From Nageia nagi (lineage: Eukaryota > Pinophyta), in contig JBITNC010000001.1 in NCBI GenBank assembly GCA_050084985.1, positions 15,996,001 through 16,060,000 of the forward strand: a stretch of DNA of 64,000 bases, in the 5' to 3' direction. Position numbers and translations under genes: made by a program. The notes beneath the pieces were generated by a model. It was not told where the DNA came from. It saw only the letters and a program-made list of their open reading frames with translations, and made no database searches. This document shows positions 24,675 through 37,047 of this stretch, in pieces. Position 1 is the stretch's first letter, and each line of letters begins with the position of its first letter.

Positions 24675-27527
24675 GAGACCTTACTTGAATATATGCTTGT
24701 TCAAAAATTGAAATTCAATTAATAATATAAATCAAAAACTTCCAAACCAAATTTTTGGGAAATGAAACGACAAAGGGAGATCGTTTAAGTAGTCAAAACT
24801 ACCAGCTCGAAATCAGAAATGTTGTAAAGCTGTCGATTTTGAAAGATAACCACTGAAACTCCGAATAAAACCAAAAAAACCGTCCAGTTAAAAAACTATC
24901 AAAAATAAATGAAGTTTCAAAGAAGCACTCAACCCCAAAATGAAGAGATAAACATCACACCAAAGCAAGTGGGAGCCATGGTCGCAAAATAGGATGGTGA
25001 GGCGAGATCGCCAACAAGACATAGTCTGCGAGTACGTCACATCGAGGGTGATCTTCACGATGATGTACAAGTGAAGAAACGGCTTCAGGCAGAGAACACC
25101 AGAAGAGCACAGCGAGGGAATGTGACGTTGAAGAGGCCGCTTGAGGCAGGTGCTTGGGTGGTGGAGTCACATTGGGGTACCATGGACGACCAATAAGGGG
25201 CCTCGGGTTCTGAGCAGCAAGCCATGAAGGGGCCACGATGGCCAAGAGATGCATGGACAAAGAGCTACACGAAACACAGAGAATGTCGTCTAAGCTAGTT
25301 GCATACGATGACCAATTTCAGATCTCACAAAATATCACCATAGTGTTGCGAGGAAGATCACTTACGCAACCCACAAACATGTCCACCAAATCTAACTCGA
25401 ATCACTGATAAAAAAAATGCAACTCCACAGACAACTACACATCCAGACATCATGCAATGTAAAATAGATCTCCTCCATGCAAATTCTCTAAAGTCTCAAA
25501 AAATGGAGGTGAGGAGGGATTTGGCACAAAGCCAACCCCCCCTCACAGATTTGCTAACCAAATCTAAGAGGGTATGCCCTTTGATACCATGTAGAAGTTG
25601 AGAATAAAATTCTATATATTACAAATGGAGAAGCCTTGATTAAATAGTCGAGGTACACAAAATACATACAAGGGATTCTTAACAAGAGTTTGTTAGAATC
25701 TTAAACAAACCAAGGAAAAAACAAAGTAAGAAAAGGATTAAAATGTAATCTGTAATATACTCTAACAATCTATCTCAAAACATGCACAATTTGGTTCAAG
25801 TTCATCATTTGTTTGTTCTAAAAGACTAAGTTTCATCTTCTAAGATAACAAGTTATCCACAATCTACCTTTGACATATAAGTTTTAAATAAATATTCTTT
25901 ATACCTCCTTTTTGGAATTGATATGATCTAATTACTAGATTAAATTGTAATCCCTAAGGTACACAAAATACGTGGAGGGGATTCGTAACAAGAGTTTGTT
26001 AGAACCTTAAACAAACTAAGAAAAAGATTAAAATGAAATTCCTATTGTACTCTAAAAATCTATCTCAAAACATGAGCATTTTAGCTTCTGCACAAGATTG
26101 ACCTGAAATAAGTTTTGGGTGTTAAATCTAGCCTATATTCGATCAAGTTCATCATTTATTTACTAAGTTTCATCTTCTAAGATAACAAATTATCCACAAT
26201 CTACCTTTGATATACAATTTTCAAATAAATATTCTTTATATCTCCTCTTTTGAATTGATATGATCTAATTACTAGATTTTATTTTGCATATTACTATTAA
26301 TCTATTTTCATTATTTTATTTGTGTAAAATAATCAAATAGTTTTTATAATTTCCTATATTTTCATTTTTGCATGTTCATTTTATAATGTCTAAATACAGT
26401 TAAATGCTTGTTGGTTGATTGATTGGATTTGAGATGTGTGTTGGTGGTAATGGTTTCTCTTAATAGTCGTATTTTTTTTATTTATCGATATCTTTTCAAA
26501 AGTTGAATATCTTATATTGTCAGTAGTATGATATATGGAGTATGCAAATTCCACCCTTTTGTATGAAGAAGGAATGTGCAAATTCCATCTTTTTGTATGA
26601 AGATGGTTTCTTAATATAATAAAAAACCTCTTTCATTTATATATATATATATATAACACAAGTTAACAAATATAAAGAATACATAAATTCGAACCTATAA
26701 TCCCATGTACTCTTTTGCCAATAGAGATGACTAAAGCTGAAACGAACAATAAAACCAGAACCAGCTTTTATTAATGTTCATGTATAGCATTCAAATAAAC
26801 ATACAAGCTCTGACTGTACACACCAAAATGAAATTACGCGTCTAGGCTTGAATGTTACATCATCGCAATACACCATGATATACACTGTAAACTTGATTCC
26901 TTACAGCTTTGTTGTTCATCCATGTCAACAGTAACATTGGAACAAAATGGTCCTTTGAAAGCAGTCCAATGCTGTCGAATCAACTTATGACAGTATGCCA
27001 TCCACTAATGCATCATGACGTTTAAAAAGCAAAATAAAAAAAGACAATGGGTCCTATAAACTTACACACTGTAAACATACACCTTACAGCTGTTATCCAT
27101 ATTGTTCATGTCAACAGTAACATTCAGACAAAAATGGTCCTTTGAATGTATTCGAATGCATATGACATTGTTTGCCATCCCCCAATGCATCATGACGGTT
27201 GAAGAAAAAATGCAATGCAATTTGGGATAACAATTACTCATGTTTACGCAATGCTTGATGCAACTATATATAGCCATAAATTATTATTGTGACTGTCATC
27301 ACTTCTCAAGTATGCCATACTTTTAACTTTTTATCAATATATTAAAGTAGAGAAAGGCAAAGCATTATTGATAGGACAAAAGTTATTATCCTACATTAAA
27401 TATTTTTAGTGATTGTAGTTCAGAAATGGGGCATATATTGTTTGAATGCCTGAAACAACTTAATAGTTGTGATGTAGTAATATAACAATGGTTAAACACA
27501 AGAAGCAATGTCATCATAAGCAATAAG

Positions 27528-27863
27528 TTGATCGAAAAATTGAAGATGAGTTTGGCCATTTATTCCATGAACAGTGACTTCTACATTTTGCCTTTAGGAG
27601 GACTACCGCATATAGTGCTTGAGGAACAATGGTTATACACCTTGAGGGAAATCACTTCCAACTACAAAACATTAGAGATGAAGTTCAAGGTTGAAGGACG
27701 TAAAGTACACCTGCAAGGCATCAAGGATGGAGGAGGAAACAAAACTAGGAGAACCTTTGTAGCAAGAATGACGCCATTAAGAAAATTTCATGACATACGG
27801 TTAGCCTTGATGCTAAGAAGCTTAAAAATGAAGATGAATGTGGAAAGAAGCAAGAGGGCTTAG
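27528..27863 (+). pseudogene. Gypsy B retropepsin fragment, copy 3
   Basis: Same as 4950-5285 with HL for QM near residue 61. Confidence 0.6.
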
Positions 27864-30800
27864 GCTTAGTTGTTGCATTTGCAAATTCGAATTGCTTGAG
27901 GACAATCAATTTGGGAGGGGTGGATTTATAATATTCCCAAATTTGGACATCTCACTCACTACGGCACTAGGAAGTGGGACGTGCACCCTCATGGTGCTCT
28001 CTTAGCAATTTAGGAGTATTTTCATAGTTTTAGGACAATTTGGAAATATTTTAGTAATTTATGCAATATTTATGGGATTTTTATATATTTTATCCCACTT
28101 GAAGGATCTCCAACATGTGATGTTGGACTCTATGAGTCATTATTTGTTATTTTTATGTATTAATTGCATGAGCCATTTATTAATGTCAAATAATTATTAT
28201 AATTAAAATACCAAGATAATTATTTATTGTAAATGCAATATTAGTCCTCCTTAAGTAAGGCATATTTCTAACCTTGATGATTGTAATTTGGCATCTCAAG
28301 GCACTTTAATGCATCTCTATGTAATTATGCTCCCCCCTAAGCTAGATGCATCCCTAAGGGGCAAAGCACAACGATCACAAGAGGGAGATACTAATCCCTA
28401 GGCATAAGAGACTCTAAGAGGGAGGCATGGCATCAAGAAGGACAAACTGGCATTGTTAGATGTGATTTTGTGAATCCCAAGTCATCAACATTGCAACATC
28501 TCATTCCAAGAGTTCATCTCATCCATCAAAGCCAATTGTGGTGATCCTTAGGCACATGGAATCATCTAGAGGTGGATACATGACCTGGAGACCATTTGGA
28601 GTCTACAAAAGGAGGATGAGACTGTAATGTCCCCATGTTTATGGCATTTTCCCCACTTTGCCATTGGAAAATGGAAACTTTTAGCTTAGTTTTATTTTGT
28701 TTAATTTTGGTATTTTAATAGTATTTTAGCCCTCTATTTGTAAGTTCCACTTAGTATATTAATTTATTACTCCAAACATGGGATGTTGGACCTTTTAGTG
28801 CAATTAGGAGTGATTTACTATTTTTAATATGTCAATAATTATGTAATAGAATACCAAGGCAATTATTAATTGTAAATGCAATATTAATCACCTAATTTGA
28901 GACGTTACATATGAAGCCTTAATTAATGTATATTAGCATTAATAGGTCTTGGTTATTTTTTAGCTCTCCTCTTACCTATTCAAGGTAGAGCCATATGATT
29001 CTTATGGAATAACACTTACTATGAGGCACTAGAAGACTCCCACACTTGGATGTTAGGCTTGTGATGAGGTTTTTATCATTTGATGAGCGATTGGGCAGCC
29101 CAATACACCCATGTCTCACCCTTGGAGGCTTCTAGCATGATGGTGTTGATCCCTACGCCCATGGAAGTCCTCCATAACCTAATGTTGGCATTCTAGGCCC
29201 TTGGATGTGATTTCACTTATCCCAAAGGCACCTCATCTAAAGCATGGGATATGGAAAGCACACTAATCATGCTTGGACATCGTTGCATGAGAGTACATCA
29301 ATCCCAACATAAGATTAATGATGAAGCTACCTCACACTATAAAAGGAGAATTCTTGGAAGATAATAACATTATATTATGATTATGATTTCTTCTTCTTGG
29401 TTTGGGCATTTCTCTTCCTTGATTTCCACTTCGACGAAGTGAGGTACCTATTGCGGGGTGTAGAACAAGACTTATGTGGGTACACACTTTGAGGAATAGT
29501 GCACCTTAGGGTTGTAACAAGGGGTGTTGGCATTACCCTTGGATTAGTAGAATATTGCTAGTGGATCTTTGAGATTCCACCACAATTATGGAGGAGGAAG
29601 CCCTGGTGAAAGCCTTGACACTGCTAAGGATCTTAGCCTTGGAGCATCATTCTTCATTACACATTCATTGTAATTGATGTCACTTCTCTTATTATTCAAA
29701 TGCAATTACATTTGGCCATTACATTGTTATTTTCTTTTCATTTCATGATATATGTCTCTGTATGATATTTAGCATATTTGAGGGTGTGATATTGAGTGTT
29801 TACACTTCTTGGCTAGACATATCCATTATAAGTGATAATTCATTGCTAATTTGTTATTCTATCTAGTCGTCGGGATCTCAAGGCACTATTTTGCATGTAT
29901 AAGCTAGATGTTGAGTATTTAAATGTAATGTCCCCATTTTTATGGTGTTTTCCCCATTTCGCCACTGTAAAATGGGAACATTTAGTTTAGGGTTATTTTA
30001 CTTAATTTTGGTAATTTAATGAATATTTAGCCTTTTATTTGTAAGTTCCACTTTAACATTAGTTAATTGCTCCAATTATGGGATGTTGGGCATATTTTAG
30101 TCCTTAGGAGTTATTTTATATTATTAATTATGTCAATAATTATGTAATTTAAACTCCAAGGTAATTATTAATTATAAATGCAATATTGGTTACCTAATTT
30201 AATGCATTGCATATATTAAGCCTTGATGATTGTAATATTGGCATTAAATGGTCCTCTTTAGCAATATTGCTCCCCTCTCTAGGTACCTAATTTAGCGCAT
30301 TGCATATATTAAGCCTTGATGATTGTAATATTGGCATTAAATGGTCCTCTTTAGCAATATTACTCCCCTCTCTAGGTATAAGATGATACCAAAGTGATTT
30401 CACCTATCACGAGGCATAAGAAGACACCCATACTTGAACACCAAGAGGATTGGATTATTTATGGATGATATTTGGCATCCCAAGGCACCTTGGAAGACCT
30501 TAAGGCTTAACATCACACTAGGAGGCTCATAAGGTGCTTGTGTGGATCCTAGTGCACATGGGAATCCCCTAACATGAGACATTGCAACTATGAGCACTTA
30601 GATGAGATGACACTCATCCCAAGACTCTCCATCATGGATGTTGGATAGAGAAGCACATAGATCACCCTTAGACACCATTGGATGAGGTCACATCAATCCC
30701 AATGCATGATTAGAAGATGATGAAGCTACCTCTCGTTATATAAGGAGGATTCCTGGAAGACAAATGCATTTTATTATCATTATATTTTCTTATTCTTGGT

Positions 30801-33490
30801 TTGGGCATTGTTCTTCCTTGATTCCATTCTTCAGAGTGAGGTACCTATAGCAGGGTGTAATATAGGACTTACATGGGCACACACTTGGGGGTTGGCATAA
30901 CCCAAGTAGATGGCTAGCTATTGGAGGGGTGTTGGCATCACCGTCAAATTAATAGAACATTACTAGTGGATGTCTAAGATTCCACCACAACTATTAAAGG
31001 AGGAAGCCCTGGTGCAAGCCTTGCCACACTATGGATCTAAGCCTTGGAACATCAATCTTTGCTACATTGTCATTGTAATTGTGCTTTACTACATTTGTTA
31101 TTTCAAATACAATTACATTGGCCTTTAATCTGCTAAATTCTTTTCATTTGTCTCATCTTACTTGGATGTTAGATCTAGAGTGCATTTTATGTTATTAATT
31201 CATGTTCTTGCTCTCCTAATCCCTATGTTGGACATTTGGCATAATTGAGGGTGCATTATTGAGTATTTACCCTTCTTGGCAAGATGTCTACACTATGAGT
31301 GATAATTAATTGCTAATTTGTCATCTTATCTAGTTGTTGGGTTTATGAGGATTTTGTATTGAGATCTTGCCAACACTAGCTAGACATTGGGCATGTTGCA
31401 TAATTTTGTGTATTATTGTTGAGATCTGGAGCTTTGGAGTGAAATATCCCTTTCCTAGGGCATGTTTGGTGATTCTTGCTATTATTTGGAGTTGAAGTTA
31501 GAGGATTTGCACCAAATCCCATTAAGCCAAAATTAAGGCTTATCACATTGAAGGCCATTGAAGTGTTCTTGACATTTTGGATGAGACGTTGCATTTTTGG
31601 CATGTGATTTGACCACTTACACATGAACGTTGGGTTTGTATGATATTAATTGATGAGATCTTGTATGTGCATGAGTTTGTTGTGCTATTTTGGGCATCAT
31701 TGATTAGATTTGAGGCAGAGTGTGACCTCCCTCCTATAGGGATAGTTTGGCAATTTTTAATTATCGTTTTAGTTTGGAATTTGAGATATGAGTGAGCCTT
31801 AGTTTAGCTCATCACAATTGGTATCAAAGCCCAAGATCTTTCCATCCTATTGGGTTAGATATTGAGAAAGATTTACAATGAGCCAAGATCTTTCCATCTT
31901 GTTGGGTTAGATCTTGAGGGAGTTTTTCATAGCCAAGATCTTATTGTCTTGTTGGAAGACCTTGGAAGACTTATAGTTATGGAAAGAAGTTACAGTTGTT
32001 GTGAAGAGGAGATCTCTTCGTCTTGTTGGAGAGAAATTACGAAGCTTAGATCTTACCATTGTTGTTGAGCAAAGACCTAGAGAAGGAGTTACAATGGAAT
32101 TACAGTGGTAATCAAAGAATTGTAAGGAGATTCAGAAGCATCACAGTGAAATCAAAGGTTTCAAGCATCTAGATTTGAAATTTGGGTTACTCAAGGAATA
32201 CATTGAGGACTTTTGCTAATTTTAGGGAGTTTTAAGGACTAAGCTAGTTTGTCGCACCTATGGAAGCATATTTTGGGTACTAGATCTCATTCCTTGGTCC
32301 CTTGGAGGATAACATTGGAGCTTTGGGTATCCAATTTGCAACATTCGGGCATCTAAAGGTAGACATTGGAGCTTTTTACACCAAATTGTAGTGTTTGAGG
32401 AGTGAATGGTGTGACGTAGGGCCTTGGTGCCTAGTTTGAACCCTTCATCACTGGATCTTGCACTTGGATCAAGATTATTCCACCCTAGAGGCACTACTTT
32501 CTAGGTTTGAGTAAATTTGAAATTTCCAAATTAATTTCAAGAATTTAAATTTTTAAGGAAAAATTTAAACTTTGCAATCATGGAGGGATAAGATATACAA
32601 GACTTTTTAATTATTTTTAGAGGGATTTAATTTAATTTGACAAGAAAATTAAATGAGAGATAAGTCTTTTAAAATTTTGAATTTTGAAGGAAAAAGCAAG
32701 ATGCAAATATGAAAAGCAAATTTCAAATATTTTGAAACACTATAAAGGATAATGTTTAAGTGGGAGTGGGAGCACAACATTTTTGAGAAGCATATTTCGC
32801 AATTAGGAGCAAAGGAGAAGTTTGTTCCACCAAGGAGACCATCATTTAGCTTGGAGAGAGGTTCGTTGTGCTTCTAGGAGGCTCATTTCCACAATTATTC
32901 CCTCCAAGAGGATTTGTCCACTCTTGGGAGGCCTATTTCGAATTTGCAAAGTTCTAAATAAGCTCGTCCTACATTGAAGACCAATTTTCCAGACGTTGAG
33001 CAACTGCTTGGTTCATGACAACATCATTAAACATTGAGGAGGATCATTCCACCTTAGAGAGCTAGTCTTGAGGTGTAGGAACCACAAAGAGATTCATTTA
33101 GCCTTATTTAACAATAGCATCTTTAGGATTGACTAGGGATGAAGCATTCCTTAGAGGCATTCCAAGAAGATACCTAGTTTGTTATTGTTGCAAGAGACCC
33201 TAAGAACCCAACCATCGTTGTGAATGCCAAGACAAGGGTTTCCACATTAGGAGGACATCAATAGTGAGGATTGACCATAAGGGAAGGGTTCATTAGAAGG
33301 AGTGCACTCGTTGAAAGGGAAGAGATTTCATGATAGAACATGGAGGTGCCAACCACATCACCACACTCATAGCAATCTCGCACACCTTGTACCAAGAATA
33401 TTCAACTCTTCCACCATAGGTTAAGGAAGCACTAAGCTTTCAAGAGTTCATAGAAGTCACAAGAGCAAGGGAGGATGAAATTCACACACC

Positions 33491-33495
33491 ACCTC
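33491..33495 (+). repeat. Target-site duplication of the copia element (left)
   Basis: ACCTC directly before the LTR; the same five bases follow the 3' LTR at 42423-42427. The uninterrupted site in copies 1, 2 and 4 reads CCACCTCACCAAAACC. Confidence 0.97.
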
Positions 33496-33993
33496 TGTTA
33501 GAATTTGTAATGAAATATTGTGAATATCTAGACTCCTTGTAAATTCAATTAATCACTTAAGGGTATGTAGATACCTTAAATGATTAATAGAATTCTTTAA
33601 TGTATAGACTTTGACTTTACCAAAGGAGTTAGTTGGTAGGTTGAAGTTTGGTGGTACATTTAATGTAACCCTAACCTTACCCTTGGGTTAAAGGAAGGTT
33701 AGGGAGGTGCTCTCAACCTATAAATAGAGGGCCTCTCCTCATGTAAACATATCTAAGTTTTGAGTAAGATTACTCTACTTGGTTGTGTAGGAGAGAGCTA
33801 GAGAATAGTTGTAAGAGAGACATAGATTTGAGAATAAGAGAGCTAGTTGTGGATGTACTCCCAAGGAGGGAGGAACCACATTATATTGGTGTCATATTGT
33901 GTGAATGATGTTCTTAGAATTATAGATGTGTTATCTTGAGTTTCCTAGTCTAAGGTCCTAGAGGATTTGTTTAGTTATAGTTCAAATCCTTCA
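33496..33993 (+). repeat. Copia 5' LTR
   Basis: TGTTAGAATTTG to AATCCTTCA. It contains a TATA box at 33719-33727 (TATAAATAG) and, upstream, AACCCTAA resembling the plant telo-box inside an 8-base inverted repeat (CTAACCTT/AAGGTTAG, 33671-33702). Transcription is expected to start about 30 bases after the TATA box. Confidence 0.95.
33719..33727 (+). promoter_or_regulatory. TATA box of the copia LTR
   Basis: TATAAATAG, a near-perfect plant TATA box, about 45 bases after the telo-box-like AACCCTAA. The same sequence occurs in the 3' LTR. Confidence 0.75.
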
Positions 33994-33995
33994 TT

Positions 33996-34007
33996 TGGTA
34001 TCAGAGC
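33996..34007 (+). promoter_or_regulatory. Copia primer binding site
   Basis: TGGTATCAGAGC, the exact plant initiator tRNA-Met primer consensus, two bases after the 5' LTR. Confidence 0.95.
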
Positions 34008-34070
34008 TTGGTGTGGAAGCTCTTCTCCTTGGTGTGGAAGCTCTTCTCCTTGGTGTGGAAGCTCTTCTTC
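34008..34070 (+). repeat. Three 21-bp tandem repeats after the primer site
   Basis: TTGGTGTGGAAGCTCTTCTC plus one base, at 34008-34028, 34029-34049 and 34050-34070 (last two bases vary). GAGCTT at the end of the primer site can pair with AAGCTC in the first repeat, giving a short hairpin at the start of the leader. Confidence 0.9.
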
Positions 34071-34124
34071 TACATTTTGGAGTTTGTCAAATTTGGAAAT
34101 CTTAATCCTATTCTTCATTGTGAG

Positions 34125-37045
34125 GTAAAAAGTTTGCAAAGGTATAACCTTCTATCCTTCTTTAACTAAGTTCATTATGATACTAATTTTTTGTATGATT
34201 ATGCTAGCTAAATGTCTTAGCTAAAATTACTTCAAATACCATAATATATTTTTGCTACTCTCTTCTTACTAACAATATTTTATGTTAGTAATCTATTTTT
34301 TATGTACAAAGAAAATGATTTTTTTTTTGTGAGCAAAAATATATTATGATAGCATCTTATTGAAAAGATTTTTTTTACAATAGTATTTTGTGAAAAATAT
34401 CATTAAAAAAAAAAGGACGAAGATGCAATTTTTTACATCTTTTATTGTTAAAATAAAGTGGAGGACTTTATTTACAAGACTTTTACATATTTAAATAATT
34501 AGAGGAAATTATTTAAAATTTAAAGCAAATATGAGGCTCATTTTTTTTATTGTTGAAATAAAAAATGCAAGACTTTACAATTTTTTTTAAATATTTACTA
34601 TTTATCAAAAATTATAAAATGTTGGGGGGACACAAATTTGAATGGGTCTGTAAATTGTTTGACAAAATGCCTCATCTAGATGCAGTCTTGTTTCCTCCTT
34701 TGTAATGAGCACAGGATATGCACCAACGTATCTTCCTTTGCCAAGGAGATAGGGAGAGGAAAGGTATGCACAAAACGGTCAATCAAGAGAAGGGTCTGCG
34801 AGCTGTTTGACAAAATGCCTCGCGCGACCTCTCCTCTTCCACGTCCATGGCGGCAACGTAGGGAAGGCACGCAAATTGTTTGACAAAGTGCCGTTTGTCT
34901 CTCCATCCGCCATGAGAGTCTGCATCAGTGGATCAATGGGTCATGGAATTTTGGAGATGTGTAAACGCTGTGGATGAAACTGGAGGGACGCATTGGTGCT
35001 TAGGACTGAAGCCACCGTTTCATTGCCTGCTCGCGCGCACCTCACACCACTTGACGTCGCCGGCTTCCTCCTCACTCGCCTGCGTTGTCTCCTTAGGCCA
35101 CGCAACATTTAGTTCATGTTCTCTTCCCCACCTGCAGTTTAGTGGACTGCAATGATCACAGGAGCTGCATAAAAATGGATACAATTCGGTGCCCTTCCAA
35201 GTCGACCGTCGCGTGCGCTTCCTTCTCCCTCGCCAGCCGCGACCTGGTTTCTCCTCACGCACGCTGGCTCCCTCCATTGTCTCCCACTTTTTTCCTGTCT
35301 CCTCTGCTCGCAGGATCTGCACATAATGGATACATGCATGTTGTTTACCACCATGCACGATGAAAACACTGTTTCATGGATTGAAATGTTCAATCGGCTG
35401 CCTCCTGTCCTCAGCCTGCTCACACGCGCGCCGGCTGCGCCTCCATCCTCGTCCTCACACGTTTGCCAGCCACGATGCCTCTCCTGGACTCCTTCCACAC
35501 ATGCTTGCCACTCCTCCTACCAGCTACAGTCTCCTCCTCCCTCTCCTCCTAAGCTCCTCCTCTCTGGTCAGCCTTCTACACAAGTCCTCTTCTTAGCCTC
35601 CATGCAGGTTCTCCTCTTTCCCACGGTCAAAGTTGATGACTATCCACCTCCTTCCAAGTCTTCCAAGTCACCTTAAATGCCTTAGTTTTGTTTTTTGACC
35701 ACCTACATATTTACACTTCTAAAAAGCAACGTGTCTTTTTTGTGAAAAACAAGGGGGGGTCATCTTTTTCACCTACTAAGCATTTAATGATTATTGACTT
35801 AGGACAAAGCATTCAAAATCATTTAAACTAGGGGTATGGGTCTCCTATTCCACCTTTCAAGTTCTCTAAAAATCCACTAATCCCCTTACATGCACTTAGG
35901 AGTACTTAAAATAAATTCTTATTTTCTCCTTCAAATTTAATGCTTAATTAAAAGGTGCACATGCATAATAATTTAGTTTAAAGTATGCTATTTTAAGTAA
36001 ATAAGGGATTTTTTTACTTAAAATGCATCACTTATACAAGTCTTAGCATACAAGTTTAGGGATCTACCTTTAAGTAAAAAGGGGGGTGGTATAATTTTAC
36101 TTAAATTTCATCTAGATCTTGCATGCTAGACTTAATGATACATGCTTAGGACTTAAATTTTTTTAAGTTAAATAATACATGATGCATGATTACTTAACAT
36201 GATGCATGATTACTTAATTTTTTTTAAGTCATGAAATAATGCATGTTATGAATTAAATACTAAGTAGGCCTTAGTTCTTATGTTTAATTCATTAAGTGCT
36301 TTGAGCAAAAATGCAAGATGTAAAAGTCCTTTAGGGGTTAGAACAAAACCCATTGGACTCAATTTTTTGGCCTTTTTAAGGTTTCAAGTTCGTGTGGATG
36401 GAGTAATTTTTCACCTTACTTTATATTTTTTGCACATTTGCTTATACTTGCAATACGCAAAAATGTGAAAAGTAACCCCTAAAATGAATACATCCGCACG
36501 TATTTTCCACAACATGACTTGTTTGGGGAGCCATGAGGTGAGGACAGGGCAGACTGGAGCCCTTTTAGTCCGAAGAACCAAGTGGTGGTAAGTCCGTCTT
36601 AATTGCCCCTAAGACCTCTGTTGGATTGGACATAACTCTATTAGGTGGACAGGCATGTGTGTAGTGATACCACATGTCCGCACGTCCATTCAGGGATTAT
36701 CCTGATAACCTAGGAGGAAAACTGAAACCCTTAATCAAGATAATTAAAATGGCCGGTCCAAGATACGTCGGATCCTTGGAAAATAGTAAGTACTTCTCCT
36801 TGTGAGAGTATATCACTGACCAAGGTGAACTGGTTGAGGACTGGTAGTACCTGGGCTCCACCTTGCGGGCATCCAGGTGAAGGCCTAATTCTATACAAGA
36901 AAACAACCCCAACTTTATCCTTCTATGGATCGTGGTTAATGAGTTTACACATGTGGGACATGTTTGCTTATTAGTTGTTTTATATGTATAGATGGAAAAA
37001 TTGTAAAAGTTTACATTCTTATTGCATATTTATTTGTTTTTGTAG
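34125..37045 (+). other. Probable leader intron of the copia element
   Basis: GAG/GTAAAA at 34122-34130 is a good plant 5' splice site, and TATTTGTTTTTGTAG ending at 37045 is a strong 3' splice site two bases before the polyprotein ATG. Splicing would remove 2,921 bases with many upstream ATGs and place the gag start close to the RNA 5' end. The stretch holds an AT-rich part with poly-T runs (34310-34610), the GC-rich PPR-like part (34640-35680), T-rich sequence with two ~19-base direct repeats (36178-36216), and a segment with inverted repeats (36480-36900). Inferred from splice-site look only. Confidence 0.5.
34640..35680 (+). pseudogene. GC-rich PPR-gene-like fragments inside the copia leader
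   Basis: Composition changes sharply to GC-rich and back. L-F-D-K-M/V-P, the typical end of plant PPR (PLS-type) repeats, is readable three times on the plus strand: 34655-34672 (preceded by VCK), 34803-34820 (VCE) and 34876-34893 (KARKLFDKVP). A fourth, LFTTMHDENTVSWIEM (35341-35388), follows the PPR pattern LFdkMpeRntvSWnaMI. They lie in different frames and are separated by stops, so no protein is encoded. Parts repeat among themselves at roughly 70-150-base spacing. Several Pro/Ser/Cys-rich ORFs on both strands here are by-products of composition. I infer captured host gene sequence. Confidence 0.55.
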
Positions 37046-37047
37046 CA

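Larger units (their letters stand above)
13417..24701 (+). repeat. Tandem 11.28-kb unit, copy 2
   Basis: 11,285 bases, same order as copy 1. The junction with copy 1 reads GCTTGTTCAAAAATTGAA. It is near-identical to copy 3 in most of its length. In the protease fragment at 16244 it matches copy 1 (QM) rather than copies 3-4 (HL). Confidence 0.95.

Noticed and set aside
33661-33705. Telomere-like AACCCTAACC in the copia LTR
   Set aside because: Only one or two units, not an interstitial telomere array; more likely a telo-box-like promoter element.
34676-35676. Several 60-120-aa ORFs on both strands in the GC-rich part of the copia leader
   Set aside because: They overlap in many frames, a result of few stop codons in GC-rich sequence; the PPR-like motifs are scattered over different frames, so none is a real gene.
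36964-37047. Upstream ATG giving a 1,336-aa polyprotein
   Set aside because: The added 28 residues are a T-rich hydrophobic stretch that matches a splice-acceptor tract; gag homology begins at the ATG at 37048.
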